In this document: positions 17,775 through 27,245 of the stretch, piece by piece
Layout of the letters: each line of letters opens with the position of its first letter
How positions within the stretch are numbered: the stretch's first letter is position 1
Assembly: GCA_947259495.1 (NCBI GenBank)
Contig: CAMYLV010000001.1
Span: forward strand, 1 to 64,000
Direction: 5' to 3'
Length of the DNA: 64,000 nt
Source of the DNA: an uncultured Desulfobacterales bacterium
Lineage (GTDB): Bacteria; Desulfobacterota; Desulfobacteria; Desulfobacterales; JAHEIW01
Made by a program: the position numbers and the translations under genes
Notes under the pieces: generated by a model
What the model was told of the DNA's origin: nothing
The model's database searches: none
Seen by the model: only the letters and a program-made list of their open reading frames with translations

Positions 17775-20393
17775 CTATTGAAGTGCCTTTAAGGACTTTT
17801 GAAGGGCTTTAGCGTAGAATTCAATTTTTTCAGAATTGTCAGAACCCTTTATGCCTTTGCTGGTAAAAAAATCGATTGCATTTTGAAAACTGACTTTAGA
17901 GAGTGCTTCCGGAAGAACGATCTCATGTCGCTTATACATGCGATTTCCATTGGTTAGAATTTTTTTGAGACGATCCTTGGCCTCGATTGATATTTTGGAG
18001 TTGTGCTGCAAAAAGCTTAAAACAATCCAGTATGATTCAAAGTATGTTTTTAAAAAAATAGAGAAAAGTCTTAGTTTCCGAAAGCCCGATGAGGTTACAT
18101 TATAGGTGTCCGGTATGGTTTGATGAGGCATTAATACGGCATCGTCAATAAAGGCTTTAATGCTTTTGCGCACCATAAATTCAGGTGATTTTTCTAAATC
18201 GTAAGCAAATTCGAATTTGAAGAAATTTTGCAGGAATCGGTAATCTGCATGCAGATCGGCCGCCGAGAATTGAAAGGCATCTTTTTCAAGGATGGCCAGT
18301 GCGGTAAACGCAGCTGGAATGAATAAGGCAATACAATTATTTTTATAATATTCCAGAGAGGGCCGTTTGCCGGCGTTGACCAGATAGTTCCTTTCGGAAT
18401 ATGGAATGCCCTTGTCCTTTGAAACCGGTTCGATGAATTTGCCTTGAACAAAAGCATCTAACGCGTGCTCAATTGCGCGACCATGGTCCAGGATCAGCGT
18501 ATCAGCCAATTTGGCTTCCTGGGTGGCCAAATATGTTATGTAGGTTTCGACAATCGACATAATCTGGCCGTAAGAAAACCGCTCCCTGGAGCAGTTCAAA
18601 ATGGCACTGGCGACCAGTCCATAAGCTGTGACAACGGCGCCCCGATTAATGGCGTTGATGATGCGGTAACCGAGATTGCGGCAAAGGGCATTTTGTTCCT
18701 TCGGTTTCATTTGAGCCAGCGGGGTGCCCAATTGGCCAAGCAATTCATTCATGGATAAAGGGTCATTAAATTGAATGTAAATTTTGCCATAGCGCTTTGT
18801 TAAAAATTTTCTGGCTTTGATAACGCCTTTGAGCGTTTCCGGTTGTTTTTTGACGCCCTCCAGTTCCTGCAAATACGATTTCTCCTCCAGCACTCTGTCG
18901 TAGCCTATGTATATCGGCACAATGATCATATCCTCACAGGCGCCGTTTTTAAAGGCGTTGAGAAGGATGGAAAGCAGACCCAATTTCGGCATTAATAATT
19001 TGCCGGTTCGGCTGCGGCCGCCTTCAATGAATTGTTCGATGTTATGTCCTTCTTCCAGCAGCTTATGGATGTATTCGGCAAAAACTTTTGAATACAATAC
19101 TGCACCGCGAAAGCTACGACGAATGAAAAAGGCGCCGCCGCTGCGAAACAGCGTCCCCATAGGCCAAAATGACAGGTTTTTGCCGGCTGCGACCAAGGGG
19201 ACCGGCATATTATTATGATACAGCAGGTAGGACAGGATCAGGTAATCGATATGACTTTTGTGGCAGGGAATGAGGATCAAAGGTCCCTTTAAGGCCAGCC
19301 GTTTAACTTTATTCAAGGCATTATTATTGATGGAGACGCCGTCAAACATAGTGCGAATAATCCATCCGACGATTGCTGAAAAAACTTTGATATAAGCCGG
19401 ATTATAACCGGCCGCAATTTCTTCAATATAGGCATCTGCCTTTTTTCGGACTTCATGAATCGGGATGTTACGGTTTTTCGCATAGGTATCCATGAATTGT
19501 TGAAACCGTTGGCCGGTCAGAATACTTTCCTTTAATTCCAGACTGGTCTTAAGGGTCGGCCCGGTTATACTTTGACGGTGACGGTTGAGCTGAACCAGCA
19601 AATTGCGCCGGAGCATCAGCGACTGATATTCAATCGGCTGGTTTCGAATCGACTCATTTTGCAGATACTGCTTCAGGTTCACCGGTTCGGATACCTCGAC
19701 GAAGACTTTGCCGGGATTCTTAAACAATGTAAACAGACTTCGGATTCTGCCAGGTTTATCTTCAGACCCGAAAAAAATGTCGGTTAGGGTGGGTATCGAT
19801 CGATGTGGGTTTTTGCTGAAAAACATCAGTTGCGGAACGATATATATTGTCTGTTCGGTCGATTTTTGCACTTCAATCAAATATTGAATCGGGTCAGTCT
19901 CAGCCTTGACAAAGCGCCGGTAAAATCCTTTTTTACCCACCAGAAATAGCATGCCGGCTTTGTTTTCGAGAAGGGCTTTGCGGATATAGCCGCTTTTGTA
20001 GGGACTTGGAAACTTGCGCCAGTGAATAAAGAAATCGATATGCGCCAGCAATATTTGTATCAGACGCGAAACCGGCTGCCAGAAATAGACTTGATAATCA
20101 AATCCGATTTGCGGATACGGCAAGTTTTTTTTTTGATAGCGGATGTAATAAAACAGATATTCAAAATAGCTTTTAAATTTGGTTGTGTAGACGACAACTG
20201 CGTCGTCTTCAATTCGCTGCAACACAGCGGTTTGATCTTTATCCATTTTGATGCCGGAATAGAACAACCGCAGAAGAAGTGAAGCAACCTTTCCAAGCGT
20301 GTCCGGCAGGTAGCAGCTGTAATGGTTGTGCGTACCGTCGAGCACCCTGCTTTTCCAACTGCTCGATTTCCGACCTCGTTTTGCTGCCATCAA
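17775..20393 (-). CDS. plsB: Glycerol-3-phosphate 1-O-acyltransferase PlsB
   Basis: PlsB acylates glycerol 3-phosphate at position 1 in the first step of phospholipid synthesis, at the inner membrane. The 872-residue protein is of PlsB length. The acyltransferase domain holds the HxxxxD motif HKSHID near residue 379, followed by the FIRRSFRGA and FIEGGRSRTGKL blocks that bind glycerol 3-phosphate. The N-terminal 330 residues and C-terminal helical region match the PlsB layout. The upstream neighbour MurU-AmgK starts 36 bp past its stop. Confidence 0.94.
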   Translation of the reverse strand: MMAAKRGRKSSSWKSRVLDGTHNHYSCYLPDTLGKVASLLLRLFYSGIKMDKDQTAVLQRIEDDAVVVYTTKFKSYFEYLFYYIRYQKKNLPYPQIGFDYQVYFWQPVSRLIQILLAHIDFFIHWRKFPSPYKSGYIRKALLENKAGMLFLVGKKGFYRRFVKAETDPIQYLIEVQKSTEQTIYIVPQLMFFSKNPHRSIPTLTDIFFGSEDKPGRIRSLFTLFKNPGKVFVEVSEPVNLKQYLQNESIRNQPIEYQSLMLRRNLLVQLNRHRQSITGPTLKTSLELKESILTGQRFQQFMDTYAKNRNIPIHEVRKKADAYIEEIAAGYNPAYIKVFSAIVGWIIRTMFDGVSINNNALNKVKRLALKGPLILIPCHKSHIDYLILSYLLYHNNMPVPLVAAGKNLSFWPMGTLFRSGGAFFIRRSFRGAVLYSKVFAEYIHKLLEEGHNIEQFIEGGRSRTGKLLMPKLGLLSILLNAFKNGACEDMIIVPIYIGYDRVLEEKSYLQELEGVKKQPETLKGVIKARKFLTKRYGKIYIQFNDPLSMNELLGQLGTPLAQMKPKEQNALCRNLGYRIINAINRGAVVTAYGLVASAILNCSRERFSYGQIMSIVETYITYLATQEAKLADTLILDHGRAIEHALDAFVQGKFIEPVSKDKGIPYSERNYLVNAGKRPSLEYYKNNCIALFIPAAFTALAILEKDAFQFSAADLHADYRFLQNFFKFEFAYDLEKSPEFMVRKSIKAFIDDAVLMPHQTIPDTYNVTSSGFRKLRLFSIFLKTYFESYWIVLSFLQHNSKISIEAKDRLKKILTNGNRMYKRHEIVLPEALSKVSFQNAIDFFTSKGIKGSDNSEKIEFYAKALQKSLKALQ

Positions 20394-20890
20394 CCTAACC
20401 TTTTCCTTTTGTAAGCACCTACGGCCCTTGATTTCGAATTAAAGCTAACGGTGATCTAATCAGGGTGAAGGCCGATTCGTTCTACTCGGATTTCGGAGGA
20501 TTGAATGTTGGAGTTTGTCTGAGTATTCACATGTCTTATGTACTTGCGTGGACAATAAAATTAAAAATTAACAAAATAAATGCTGCTTTGCAATATTTTA
20601 TTGGTCTGCGCCTCTTTAAAAATCATAAAATAAACTTGTGAAAATAAACACGTTATGTTAGCTATATTTTGCAAAATTGCGGTATGCTTCTCAAACACTA
20701 CTTCCCGGTCGCCCGTGCTGCTATCCATCATTGGATGTGCGTTTTGGGACCGCAATTGAAAGGATGATTTTTGCGATAACGGCTAATTTTTATTTGACGC
20801 TATGAACGAAACATACTAATAACAATTTGTTAAGCCATCTCATCTATGGAACCGATTTTAAGCTTTAAGTGAAAGGAGGTAAATTCGAAT
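20394..20890. other. Intergenic region upstream of divergent plsB and small membrane protein
   Basis: This 497-bp AT-rich space separates divergent genes. No convincing coding sequence is seen; a 64-codon leftward reading has no motif and no ribosome site. It should contain promoters for both neighbours. One candidate rightward promoter is given separately. Confidence 0.5.
20794..20822 (+). promoter_or_regulatory. Candidate sigma-70 promoter of the 94-residue protein
   Basis: A -35 element TTGACG (20794-20799) and a -10 element TAATAA (20817-20822) are separated by 17 bp, about 70 bp before the start codon at 20891. Match to consensus is moderate. Confidence 0.4.
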
Positions 20891-21175
20891 ATGAAAACTT
20901 TAATTGGTGGCGCGATCGCAGCGGCACTGGGCCTCGTTGGTCTTGTCATCTGGTGGGGACAATTTCTAATGGTTTTGGCCGGGATCGTCCCTGCGATGCT
21001 TTTGCTGGGTGGCGCTTTGGCCGTCTATTTAGGTTTTGATGAACTTAAAGATTCGTGGAACCCGGATGAAACTGCCGAATCATCCCCCGCAAGTGGTGAA
21101 GGTGAAGAAGTCGAAAAATATAAAAAAGAAATCGATGAACTCAAAGAGGAGATCAAAACGCTAAAGGACGATTAG
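20891..21175 (+). CDS. Small two-segment membrane protein with coiled-coil tail
   Basis: I do not recognise a named family. The 94-residue protein has two hydrophobic segments (about 4-24 and 27-48) with a short turn, then an acidic linker, then a highly charged coiled-coil tail (about 74-94) of KKEIDELKEEIKTLKDD type. The gene looks real: a near-consensus AAAGGAGGT lies 9-10 nt upstream, there is a promoter candidate, and a strong terminator follows. The tail should face the cytoplasm if both ends are inside. Function is unknown. Confidence 0.8.
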   Translation: MKTLIGGAIAAALGLVGLVIWWGQFLMVLAGIVPAMLLLGGALAVYLGFDELKDSWNPDETAESSPASGEGEEVEKYKKEIDELKEEIKTLKDD

Positions 21176-21197
21176 TTGCATTTGGGTTAGAATTTAT

Positions 21198-21229
21198 CAG
21201 AGCCCGGCATGCAGACATGCCGGGCTCTG
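21198..21229. terminator. Terminator between the small membrane protein and convergent rnhA
   Basis: A perfect 14-bp stem (21198-21211 with 21216-21229, CAGAGCCCGG core) around a 4-nt loop lies between convergent genes. A short T-rich stretch follows on the plus strand (TGTTTGTT). It may serve both genes. Confidence 0.75.
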
Positions 21230-21234
21230 TTTGT

Positions 21235-21879
21235 TCACACATTGAAAACATGGTTCTTGATTGCAGATGTCGCCAAAAAGTCTGCGCGTTCATTGTCTTT
21301 ATGGCCGGCGTGGCCTTTTACCTTGATAATCCTTATATTCTCAAATTTTCCCATCGTTTTCTTAATCGATTCTACCAGCACCTTATTGGCTCTGGCTTTC
21401 CAGCCAAGCGCCAGAACACCATACGCGTAACGGCTGTCCGTAAAGATCTGCACCGGAAGCGCCGTATTTTTCAAAGCTTGCAATCCCGCCTGGATCGCTT
21501 TGAGTTCGGCAATATTATTGGTTGCCTGGCCGATATATTCTGAAATTTCTTTTTCATGATGACCAAAGCGCAAGATAACACCAATTCCAGACGGACCTGG
21601 ATTCCCGGCGGAAGCGCCGTCCGTGAAAATTTGGATTCCTTCCGGGTCGACGTTTTCATCCGCCTCTAATTTCTTAAGGGGCAGGTGTGTTTTAAACGGC
21701 TTGCTATCCAGCGATTTAAGATTGCCCTTGCGGACCCAGTATTCATGGGCCTGGTCCAGCTGATATTTAATCAAGACTTTGCCGTTTTGTTCAATCGGGC
21801 TTCCGGATCGATCGACGGCAAGCCAGACCTTGTTTTTTTTGAAGCGCATGCGCTTCCATTCTGTTTTGTCTGTTACCAA
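21235..21879 (-). CDS. Ribonuclease H family protein with N-terminal extension
   Basis: RNase HI cleaves the RNA strand of RNA-DNA hybrids. The catalytic domain (about 80-210) keeps the acidic residues in FTDGASAGNPG, NNIAELKAI, FTDSRYAYG and NERADFLA, so it should be active. The chain is 214 residues, about 60 longer than E. coli RnhA. The extra 75 N-terminal residues (basic start, KVWLAVDRSG) do not obviously form the viroplasmin-type hybrid-binding domain. Start may be at 21879 or at a Met ten codons later. Confidence 0.88.
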   Translation of the reverse strand: MVTDKTEWKRMRFKKNKVWLAVDRSGSPIEQNGKVLIKYQLDQAHEYWVRKGNLKSLDSKPFKTHLPLKKLEADENVDPEGIQIFTDGASAGNPGPSGIGVILRFGHHEKEISEYIGQATNNIAELKAIQAGLQALKNTALPVQIFTDSRYAYGVLALGWKARANKVLVESIKKTMGKFENIRIIKVKGHAGHKDNERADFLATSAIKNHVFNV

Positions 21880-21950
21880 AATGAATCTCTTAAGGTTGCC
21901 CGATACTGCAAGCTAAAATTAACATAAAAGGCGATCGGCTTCTGTTACCA

Positions 21951-22069
21951 GGTTCAAGGTTCAACCTTCAAAGGTTTTGCGGTTCAATAACTGCTGGTTG
22001 CACTTAATCTGACACGCGTAACCCGCAACCCCAACCCTGAACTCTGAACCTTTGAACCCAGAACCCTTC
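21951..22069. repeat. Inverted heptad array (GGTTCAA type), second copy
   Basis: The left arm (21951-21987) has GGTT(C) cores at 21951, 21958, 21973 and 21981. The right arm (22027-22069) has AAC(C) cores at 22027, 22033, 22040, 22047, 22055 and 22062. The arms are imperfect reverse complements about 40 bp apart. The array lies between rnhA and the stop of the NamZ gene and matches the unit seen at 1424-1503. Confidence 0.7.
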
Positions 22070-23243
22070 ATTTGTACAGATGAAACCCCCGACTGATATC
22101 TAAAAACTCTTCCAGCTCGGCCTGCCAGGATTCTGCTATGGTTTCGACCGGTTCCATGTTTTCAAGGCGCTTGCGTATTGTACGGTCCCCGACGATCAAA
22201 TCGATCGGCAGTCGCCGGGTTTCGTATTCATACGGCGGCTGTTTCCATTCGAAGGTTTCTTTATGATGAAAGATGACCGCCTGCAGCAAGCGCAGGCTGG
22301 TCTCATAGGGCCGGAATTCATCCGGGTGGGTGATATGAATTTGAAAACCCTGGCACGGTTGCGCCTGCCATTTGTTTGCGGTGGGCTCAAAGACAACCGA
22401 TCTGAGGACAATGCCCGGAATCGATTCGCTGCCGATGGTGGAAATGATTTTCGCAGCGTTTAGATACGGAGCGCCAAAAAGCTCAAAGGGTAGGGTGGTT
22501 CCCCGACCCTCGGAAACATTGGTACCTTCCCAAAGAACCTGTCCCGGATAGACCATGACTGAAATAGGGTTGGGCAGGTTGGGGGAGGGGGCAACCCATG
22601 GAAGCCCCGTCTGCGGGAAAAACATCGACCGCTGCCAGCCCTTCATGGGGATGATCTCGAGATCACAGCCAATTTCAAAGTGCTCATTGAAGAGCTTTGC
22701 CAGCTCCCCGATGGTCAGTGCATGTCGCATGGGCAGTGCATAGCGACCCACAAATGAACGGTAATTTGGCTTCAGGCAGTTGCCCTCGACCATTCGGCCG
22801 TTAATTGGATTGGGCCGGTCGAGTATCACCACTTTTTTATGCAGCGCTTTAGCCGCTTCAAGGCAATAAGACAGGGTGTATATAAAAGTGTAAACACGGG
22901 TGCCGACGTCTTGCAGATCTACGAGAAGCACATCTACAGGATCAAGCATTGCTTTTGTGGGGGCACGTGTTTTTCCATAAAGGCTGTAGACCGGTAGATT
23001 CAAAACCGGATCAACTCCATCCGCCGATTCGATCATGTTATCCTGTTTTTCAGCAAAAAAACCGTGTTGTGGCGAATACAGCGCTGTCAGTTTGCCCGGG
23101 AAGTGCTGCTGAATAAGTAAACGGGTGTGATTGTAACTGCAATCCACGGAAGCCGGATTACACAAAAGCCCCAGTCGGGCGTTAGCAACCCATTTTGGCG
23201 GCGATTCTAAAAATCTCACCAATCCGGTTTGTACGGTTTCCAA
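22068..23243 (-). CDS. DUF1343 family exo-beta-N-acetylmuramidase (NamZ-type)
   Basis: The 391-residue protein belongs to the DUF1343 family. B. subtilis NamZ of this family releases terminal MurNAc from peptidoglycan chains. Family landmarks are LGLLCNPASVDCSY, LYSPQHGFFAE, LVDLQDVGTRVYTFIYT, LDRPNPINGR and WEGTNVSEGRGTTLPFE. Start is a TTG at 23243, chosen because GGGGGTG lies about 8 nt upstream and no in-frame ATG fits. No signal peptide is evident, so it may act in the cytoplasm on imported fragments. A MurU-AmgK fusion 5 kb away could use its product. Confidence 0.86.
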   Translation of the reverse strand: METVQTGLVRFLESPPKWVANARLGLLCNPASVDCSYNHTRLLIQQHFPGKLTALYSPQHGFFAEKQDNMIESADGVDPVLNLPVYSLYGKTRAPTKAMLDPVDVLLVDLQDVGTRVYTFIYTLSYCLEAAKALHKKVVILDRPNPINGRMVEGNCLKPNYRSFVGRYALPMRHALTIGELAKLFNEHFEIGCDLEIIPMKGWQRSMFFPQTGLPWVAPSPNLPNPISVMVYPGQVLWEGTNVSEGRGTTLPFELFGAPYLNAAKIISTIGSESIPGIVLRSVVFEPTANKWQAQPCQGFQIHITHPDEFRPYETSLRLLQAVIFHHKETFEWKQPPYEYETRRLPIDLIVGDRTIRKRLENMEPVETIAESWQAELEEFLDISRGFHLYK

Positions 23244-23533
23244 AAGGCACCCCCTTGTCTTAAAAAAAACATGACCTTTTCACCGTGTTATAGTTAGGCA
23301 TTCCCTATTATTAGCATAGTAAGACATATATCAAAAGTGAAAAAGCTTGACATTACAGGTAATAATTCTTACAAAAACAGGCTCTTTTCGATTTCGTCGT
23401 GCGAAACGATGCGCGGATATTCGGCGGCGATCAGCGAACGATAAAAGCATTAAGTCCGCACAGCGATCCACACATAAACTTTACGGCCGAAGCGAGCCTT
23501 TGGTGCTCGATTCGATGCTTGAGCGGTTGACCG

Positions 23534-24247
23534 GTGAACATCGAACTAAAAGGTGTTGTCATTATCGTCGGTAACTATGGAAGCGGTAAGACCGAAGTCG
23601 CGATTAACCTGGCGGTGCACCATAAACGCGCCGGGAGAGACGTTCGAATTGCCGATCTTGATCTGGTGAATCCGTATTTTCGAACGCGTGAGGCCAGAGG
23701 GCCGCTTTCAGAAATGGGAATTGATGTCGTTTTGCCGGCGGAGCAATACCTGCAGGCTGATCTTCCGATTCTAAGCCCTGAGGTGGCCGGGATGATCCGC
23801 CAACCCGGTCAACTGGCACTGCTGGATGTCGGCGGTGATGATGTGGGCGCGACCATTCTGGCGACACTTGAAGATGAATTTAAAGGAAAAGCACCCCGGG
23901 TTTTGCAGGTTGTCAATCCGTTAAGGCCGTTCACTGAAACCCGCGAGGGCTGCCTTAAAGTCCGGCACGCGATTGAGAAAGCTTCCAAGTTGGCTGTTAA
24001 CGGCATTATCGGCAATGCGAATCTCATTGATGAAACCGTACCTGATAATATTTATGACGGCTACGCTTTTGTACACGATTTGTCTGAACACAGCGAGTTG
24101 CCGCTTGAATTTATTACCGTCACACGGGCGCTGATGCCGTCTATCGATATTCATCGCTTTGCATGCCCGGTCCTGCCGATTGACAGGCAACTGGTTCCGC
24201 CCTGGCAAAAACCCGTTCAATTCAGTGAATTGGATGCATCCGAGTGA
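23534..24247 (+). CDS. P-loop ATPase (CooC/MinD-like) of the oxidoreductase operon
   Basis: This 237-residue nucleotide-binding protein has Walker A GNYGSGKTE near residue 13 and, near residue 40, ADLDLVNPYFRTRE; LLDVGGDDVG near residue 96 serves as Walker B. It resembles the SIMIBI group of ParA/CooC-like ATPases often labelled cobyrinate synthase, but lacks a glutamine amidotransferase domain. Start is GTG at 23534 with a weak ribosome site. It is 38 bp upstream of the ferredoxin subunit of a 2-oxoacid oxidoreductase. A role in assembling or regulating that enzyme is inference. Confidence 0.8.
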   Translation: MNIELKGVVIIVGNYGSGKTEVAINLAVHHKRAGRDVRIADLDLVNPYFRTREARGPLSEMGIDVVLPAEQYLQADLPILSPEVAGMIRQPGQLALLDVGGDDVGATILATLEDEFKGKAPRVLQVVNPLRPFTETREGCLKVRHAIEKASKLAVNGIIGNANLIDETVPDNIYDGYAFVHDLSEHSELPLEFITVTRALMPSIDIHRFACPVLPIDRQLVPPWQKPVQFSELDASE

Positions 24248-24285
24248 TGGTTGTGATTTAATACTTAGAGGAGGATTTGTTATTT

Positions 24286-24519
24286 ATGGCATATGAGCAT
24301 TCAGTTGATAACAATCGATGCAAGGGGTGCGGATTGTGTGTAACCGTATGCCCCAAAAATGTCTTGGAGATTTCCAACGAGGTCAACGCCAAAGGCTATT
24401 TTCCGGCGTATCAGGCGCGTTCTGAAGATTGTATTTTTTGTGCGTTGTGCTGCACAATGTGTCCGGATGTCGCCATAACGATCAGCGAAATTGAAGAAGA
24501 AGCGGCAGCCAAAAAATAA
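24286..24519 (+). CDS. 2-oxoacid:ferredoxin oxidoreductase, ferredoxin (delta) subunit
   Basis: This is a 77-residue two-cluster ferredoxin that passes electrons from the thiamine site to external ferredoxin. The cluster motifs are CKGCGLCVTVCPK (about 14-26) and CIFCALCCTMCPD (about 49-61), each supplying ligands for [4Fe-4S]. The ATG at 24286 is preferred over a TTG nine bases earlier because GAGGAGG lies about 11 nt upstream of the ATG. It is followed after 12 bp by the alpha subunit. Confidence 0.92.
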   Translation: MAYEHSVDNNRCKGCGLCVTVCPKNVLEISNEVNAKGYFPAYQARSEDCIFCALCCTMCPDVAITISEIEEEAAAKK

Positions 24520-24531
24520 TCGGAGGAATAT

Positions 24532-25605
24532 ATGGGAAAAGTTTTAATGAAAGGCAATGAGGCCATTGGAGAGGCCGCTATCCGGGCCGGTTGTTTGAAT
24601 TATTTTGCCTATCCAATCACACCCCAGTCTGAAGTTGCTGAATATCTCTCGCGCCGTTTGCCCGAAGCAGGCGGTGTGTTTCTGCAGGGTGAAAGCGAAG
24701 TGGCGGTATCTTACATGATTTTTGGCGCTGCTGCTTGCGGGGAGCGCGTCTTTACCACTTCATCCAGCCCCGGCATCAGTCTGATGAGTGAAGGCATCAG
24801 TTACATCACAGCGGGCCAGTGTCCGGCGGTATTTGTCAACATCATGCGCGGCGGGCCGGGCTTGGGCGGAATTCTGCCTTCCCAGGCCGACTATATGCAA
24901 TCCGTAAAAGGGGGCGGGCACGGCGATTATAAGCTGCTGGTCATGGCCCCGGCCAGTGTCCAGGAAGCCGTCGAGATGATGATGAGCGCATTTGCTCTGG
25001 CCGAAAAGTACCGCAACCCGGTAATGATCCTGGGAGACGGGCTCATCGGTCAGATGATGGAGCCGGTTGAATTCCCGGACGCTCTCAAAGCTGAACCATC
25101 AAACAAAGACGAATGGGCCACGAACGGCATGGCCACCCGTAACAGCAATCAGCGCAACCTGGTTAAAACGCTCTATCTGGATCCAGAGGAACTCAATTCC
25201 CACAATTTAATGTTACGCGCCAAGTATGCGCAAATGGAGCAGGAAGAAGTGCGCTATGAGGCTTATAATGTCGATGAAGATTACAGTCTGCTCATTGTCA
25301 GCTACGGTACCATGAGTCGTGTTTGCCGCACCGCTATTGATAATTTAAAAGATCAAGGCGTTGAAATCGGCATGATTCGGCCGCAGACGCTCTTTCCGTT
25401 TCCCAAAACCGCCATTTACGACGCGGCCGGTAAAAAGAGCTGCCGGGCGGTGCTGTGTGTAGAAATGTGCATGGGGCAGATGGTGGAAGATGTGGAGCGC
25501 AGCGTTTCCGGCCAGCGGCCGGTGCATTGGTATGGCAAATGCGGCGGTGAAGTTCCCACACCCGAGGAGGTCATGGAGGAAGTTAACAAACTGGCCAATC
25601 CATAA
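24532..25605 (+). CDS. vorB: 2-oxoacid:ferredoxin oxidoreductase alpha subunit (VorB-type)
   Basis: This is the pyrimidine-binding core subunit that, with the beta subunit, decarboxylates 2-oxoacids and transfers the acyl group to CoA. The 357-residue protein has the conserved AYPITPQSEVAEYL, ESEVAVSYMIFGAAACG and TTSSSPGISLMSEG blocks, with an additional C-terminal domain ending in KCGGEVPTPEEV. Sequence flavour is closest to branched-chain 2-oxoisovalerate (Vor) enzymes, but 2-oxoglutarate (Kor) cannot be excluded. The beta and gamma subunits follow. Confidence 0.88.
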   Translation: MGKVLMKGNEAIGEAAIRAGCLNYFAYPITPQSEVAEYLSRRLPEAGGVFLQGESEVAVSYMIFGAAACGERVFTTSSSPGISLMSEGISYITAGQCPAVFVNIMRGGPGLGGILPSQADYMQSVKGGGHGDYKLLVMAPASVQEAVEMMMSAFALAEKYRNPVMILGDGLIGQMMEPVEFPDALKAEPSNKDEWATNGMATRNSNQRNLVKTLYLDPEELNSHNLMLRAKYAQMEQEEVRYEAYNVDEDYSLLIVSYGTMSRVCRTAIDNLKDQGVEIGMIRPQTLFPFPKTAIYDAAGKKSCRAVLCVEMCMGQMVEDVERSVSGQRPVHWYGKCGGEVPTPEEVMEEVNKLANP

Positions 25606-25652
25606 TCTGTCGTGCTGTAATTTCCTTGATTTGAGAAATTAGGAGAAAATAA

Positions 25653-26429
<777 letters not shown>

Positions 26430-26483
26430 TAAATAGCGGTGTGTTTAGACAGCAAACCGCAGGCAGTATGAAGGTTGCGATTT

Positions 26484-26525
26484 ACAGTAAACCCTAAGCA
26501 GTAAGCAGCATGCTGTGTGCAGTGA
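26484..26525. repeat. Degenerate heptad array between beta and gamma subunits
   Basis: Six consecutive 7-nt units fit in register: ACAGTAA, ACCCTAA, GCAGTAA, GCAGCAT, GCTGTGT, GCAGTGA. They lie in a 178-bp gap inside the oxidoreductase operon. The match is weaker than in the hisC-cmk array. Confidence 0.5.
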
Positions 26526-26607
26526 TTAGCGGCTGATGCAATAGACGGACTTTCTGTGATTATTATTTACGGCATTTTTCCGGCTGTCTGCTTAAGAGGG
26601 AGGTACC

Positions 26608-27144
26608 ATGCAAAATGAAGTCCAATTTGCCGGGTTTGGCGGCCAGGGAATTATGTTAATGGGTCAGATTCTGGCAGAAGCCGCCATGCAACAGGGCTAT
26701 GAAGTTGTCTGGATTCCGTCTTACGGTCCGGAAATGCGGGGTGGCACCGCCTATTGCACAGTGGTTGCCAGTGACCGGCCCATCGGCTCTCCGATTATTC
26801 GGTACCCGAAACATTTGGTGGCCATGAATCGGCCTTCTCTTGAAAAATTTGCCCCGACTGTAAAATCCGGTGGCACGGTCTTTATCAACAGCTCCATGAT
26901 ATCGATAGATGCCGGGCGGGATGATGTAGATGTTATCAAAGTCCCTATTATCGAAATTGCAAAGGAGCTGGGAAATGTCAAAGCCGCCAATATCGTAGCC
27001 CTGGCAGCATTTGTCAGTCGCAGCCAGGTAGTCGATTTTGAACTGCTGCGTGAATCGGTGAAAGCAAAATTTGCCAGAAAAGAAAAGCTGATACCGCTTA
27101 ACATGAAAGCCTTAGAGGCAGGCAAAAAAGCGGCAATGGTTTAA
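26608..27144 (+). CDS. vorC: 2-oxoacid:ferredoxin oxidoreductase gamma subunit
   Basis: This 178-residue gamma subunit belongs to the catalytic complex. The family N-terminus FAGFGGQGIMLMGQILAEAA and the SYGPEMRGGTAYC block are intact. The start has a strong GGGAGG about 7 nt upstream. It lies 178 bp after the beta subunit; the gap contains heptad repeats and might carry a promoter or an RNA-processing site. All four subunits of the complex are therefore in one direction. Confidence 0.92.
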   Translation: MQNEVQFAGFGGQGIMLMGQILAEAAMQQGYEVVWIPSYGPEMRGGTAYCTVVASDRPIGSPIIRYPKHLVAMNRPSLEKFAPTVKSGGTVFINSSMISIDAGRDDVDVIKVPIIEIAKELGNVKAANIVALAAFVSRSQVVDFELLRESVKAKFARKEKLIPLNMKALEAGKKAAMV

Positions 27145-27147
27145 GGA

Positions 27148-27238
27148 CGTTGCGCGTTCTGCGTTGCCAAGTACGAGCATCGCGGTTTTTGTATTTTTGA
27201 ACCCGTCTCTCGCAATCCGGAATCCAAATCGCAAACTC
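27148..27238. repeat. Short heptad arrays upstream of hisC
   Basis: Units CGTTGCG, CGTTCTG, CGTTGCC (27148-27168) are followed about 40 bp later by CGCAATC, CGGAATC and related units (27211-27238). The right part reaches to within 10 bp of the hisC ATG. No good ribosome site remains in front of hisC. Confidence 0.5.
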
Positions 27239-27245
27239 AAGAAAA

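Noticed and set aside
20561-20755. Leftward 64-codon reading in the plsB upstream region
   Set aside because: No ribosome site, no motif, odd composition; it lies in AT-rich spacer likely to hold promoters.
23347-23574. 75-codon reading overlapping the start of the P-loop ATPase
   Set aside because: Arg/Ser-rich with no family resemblance and overlaps the better supported gene in another frame.
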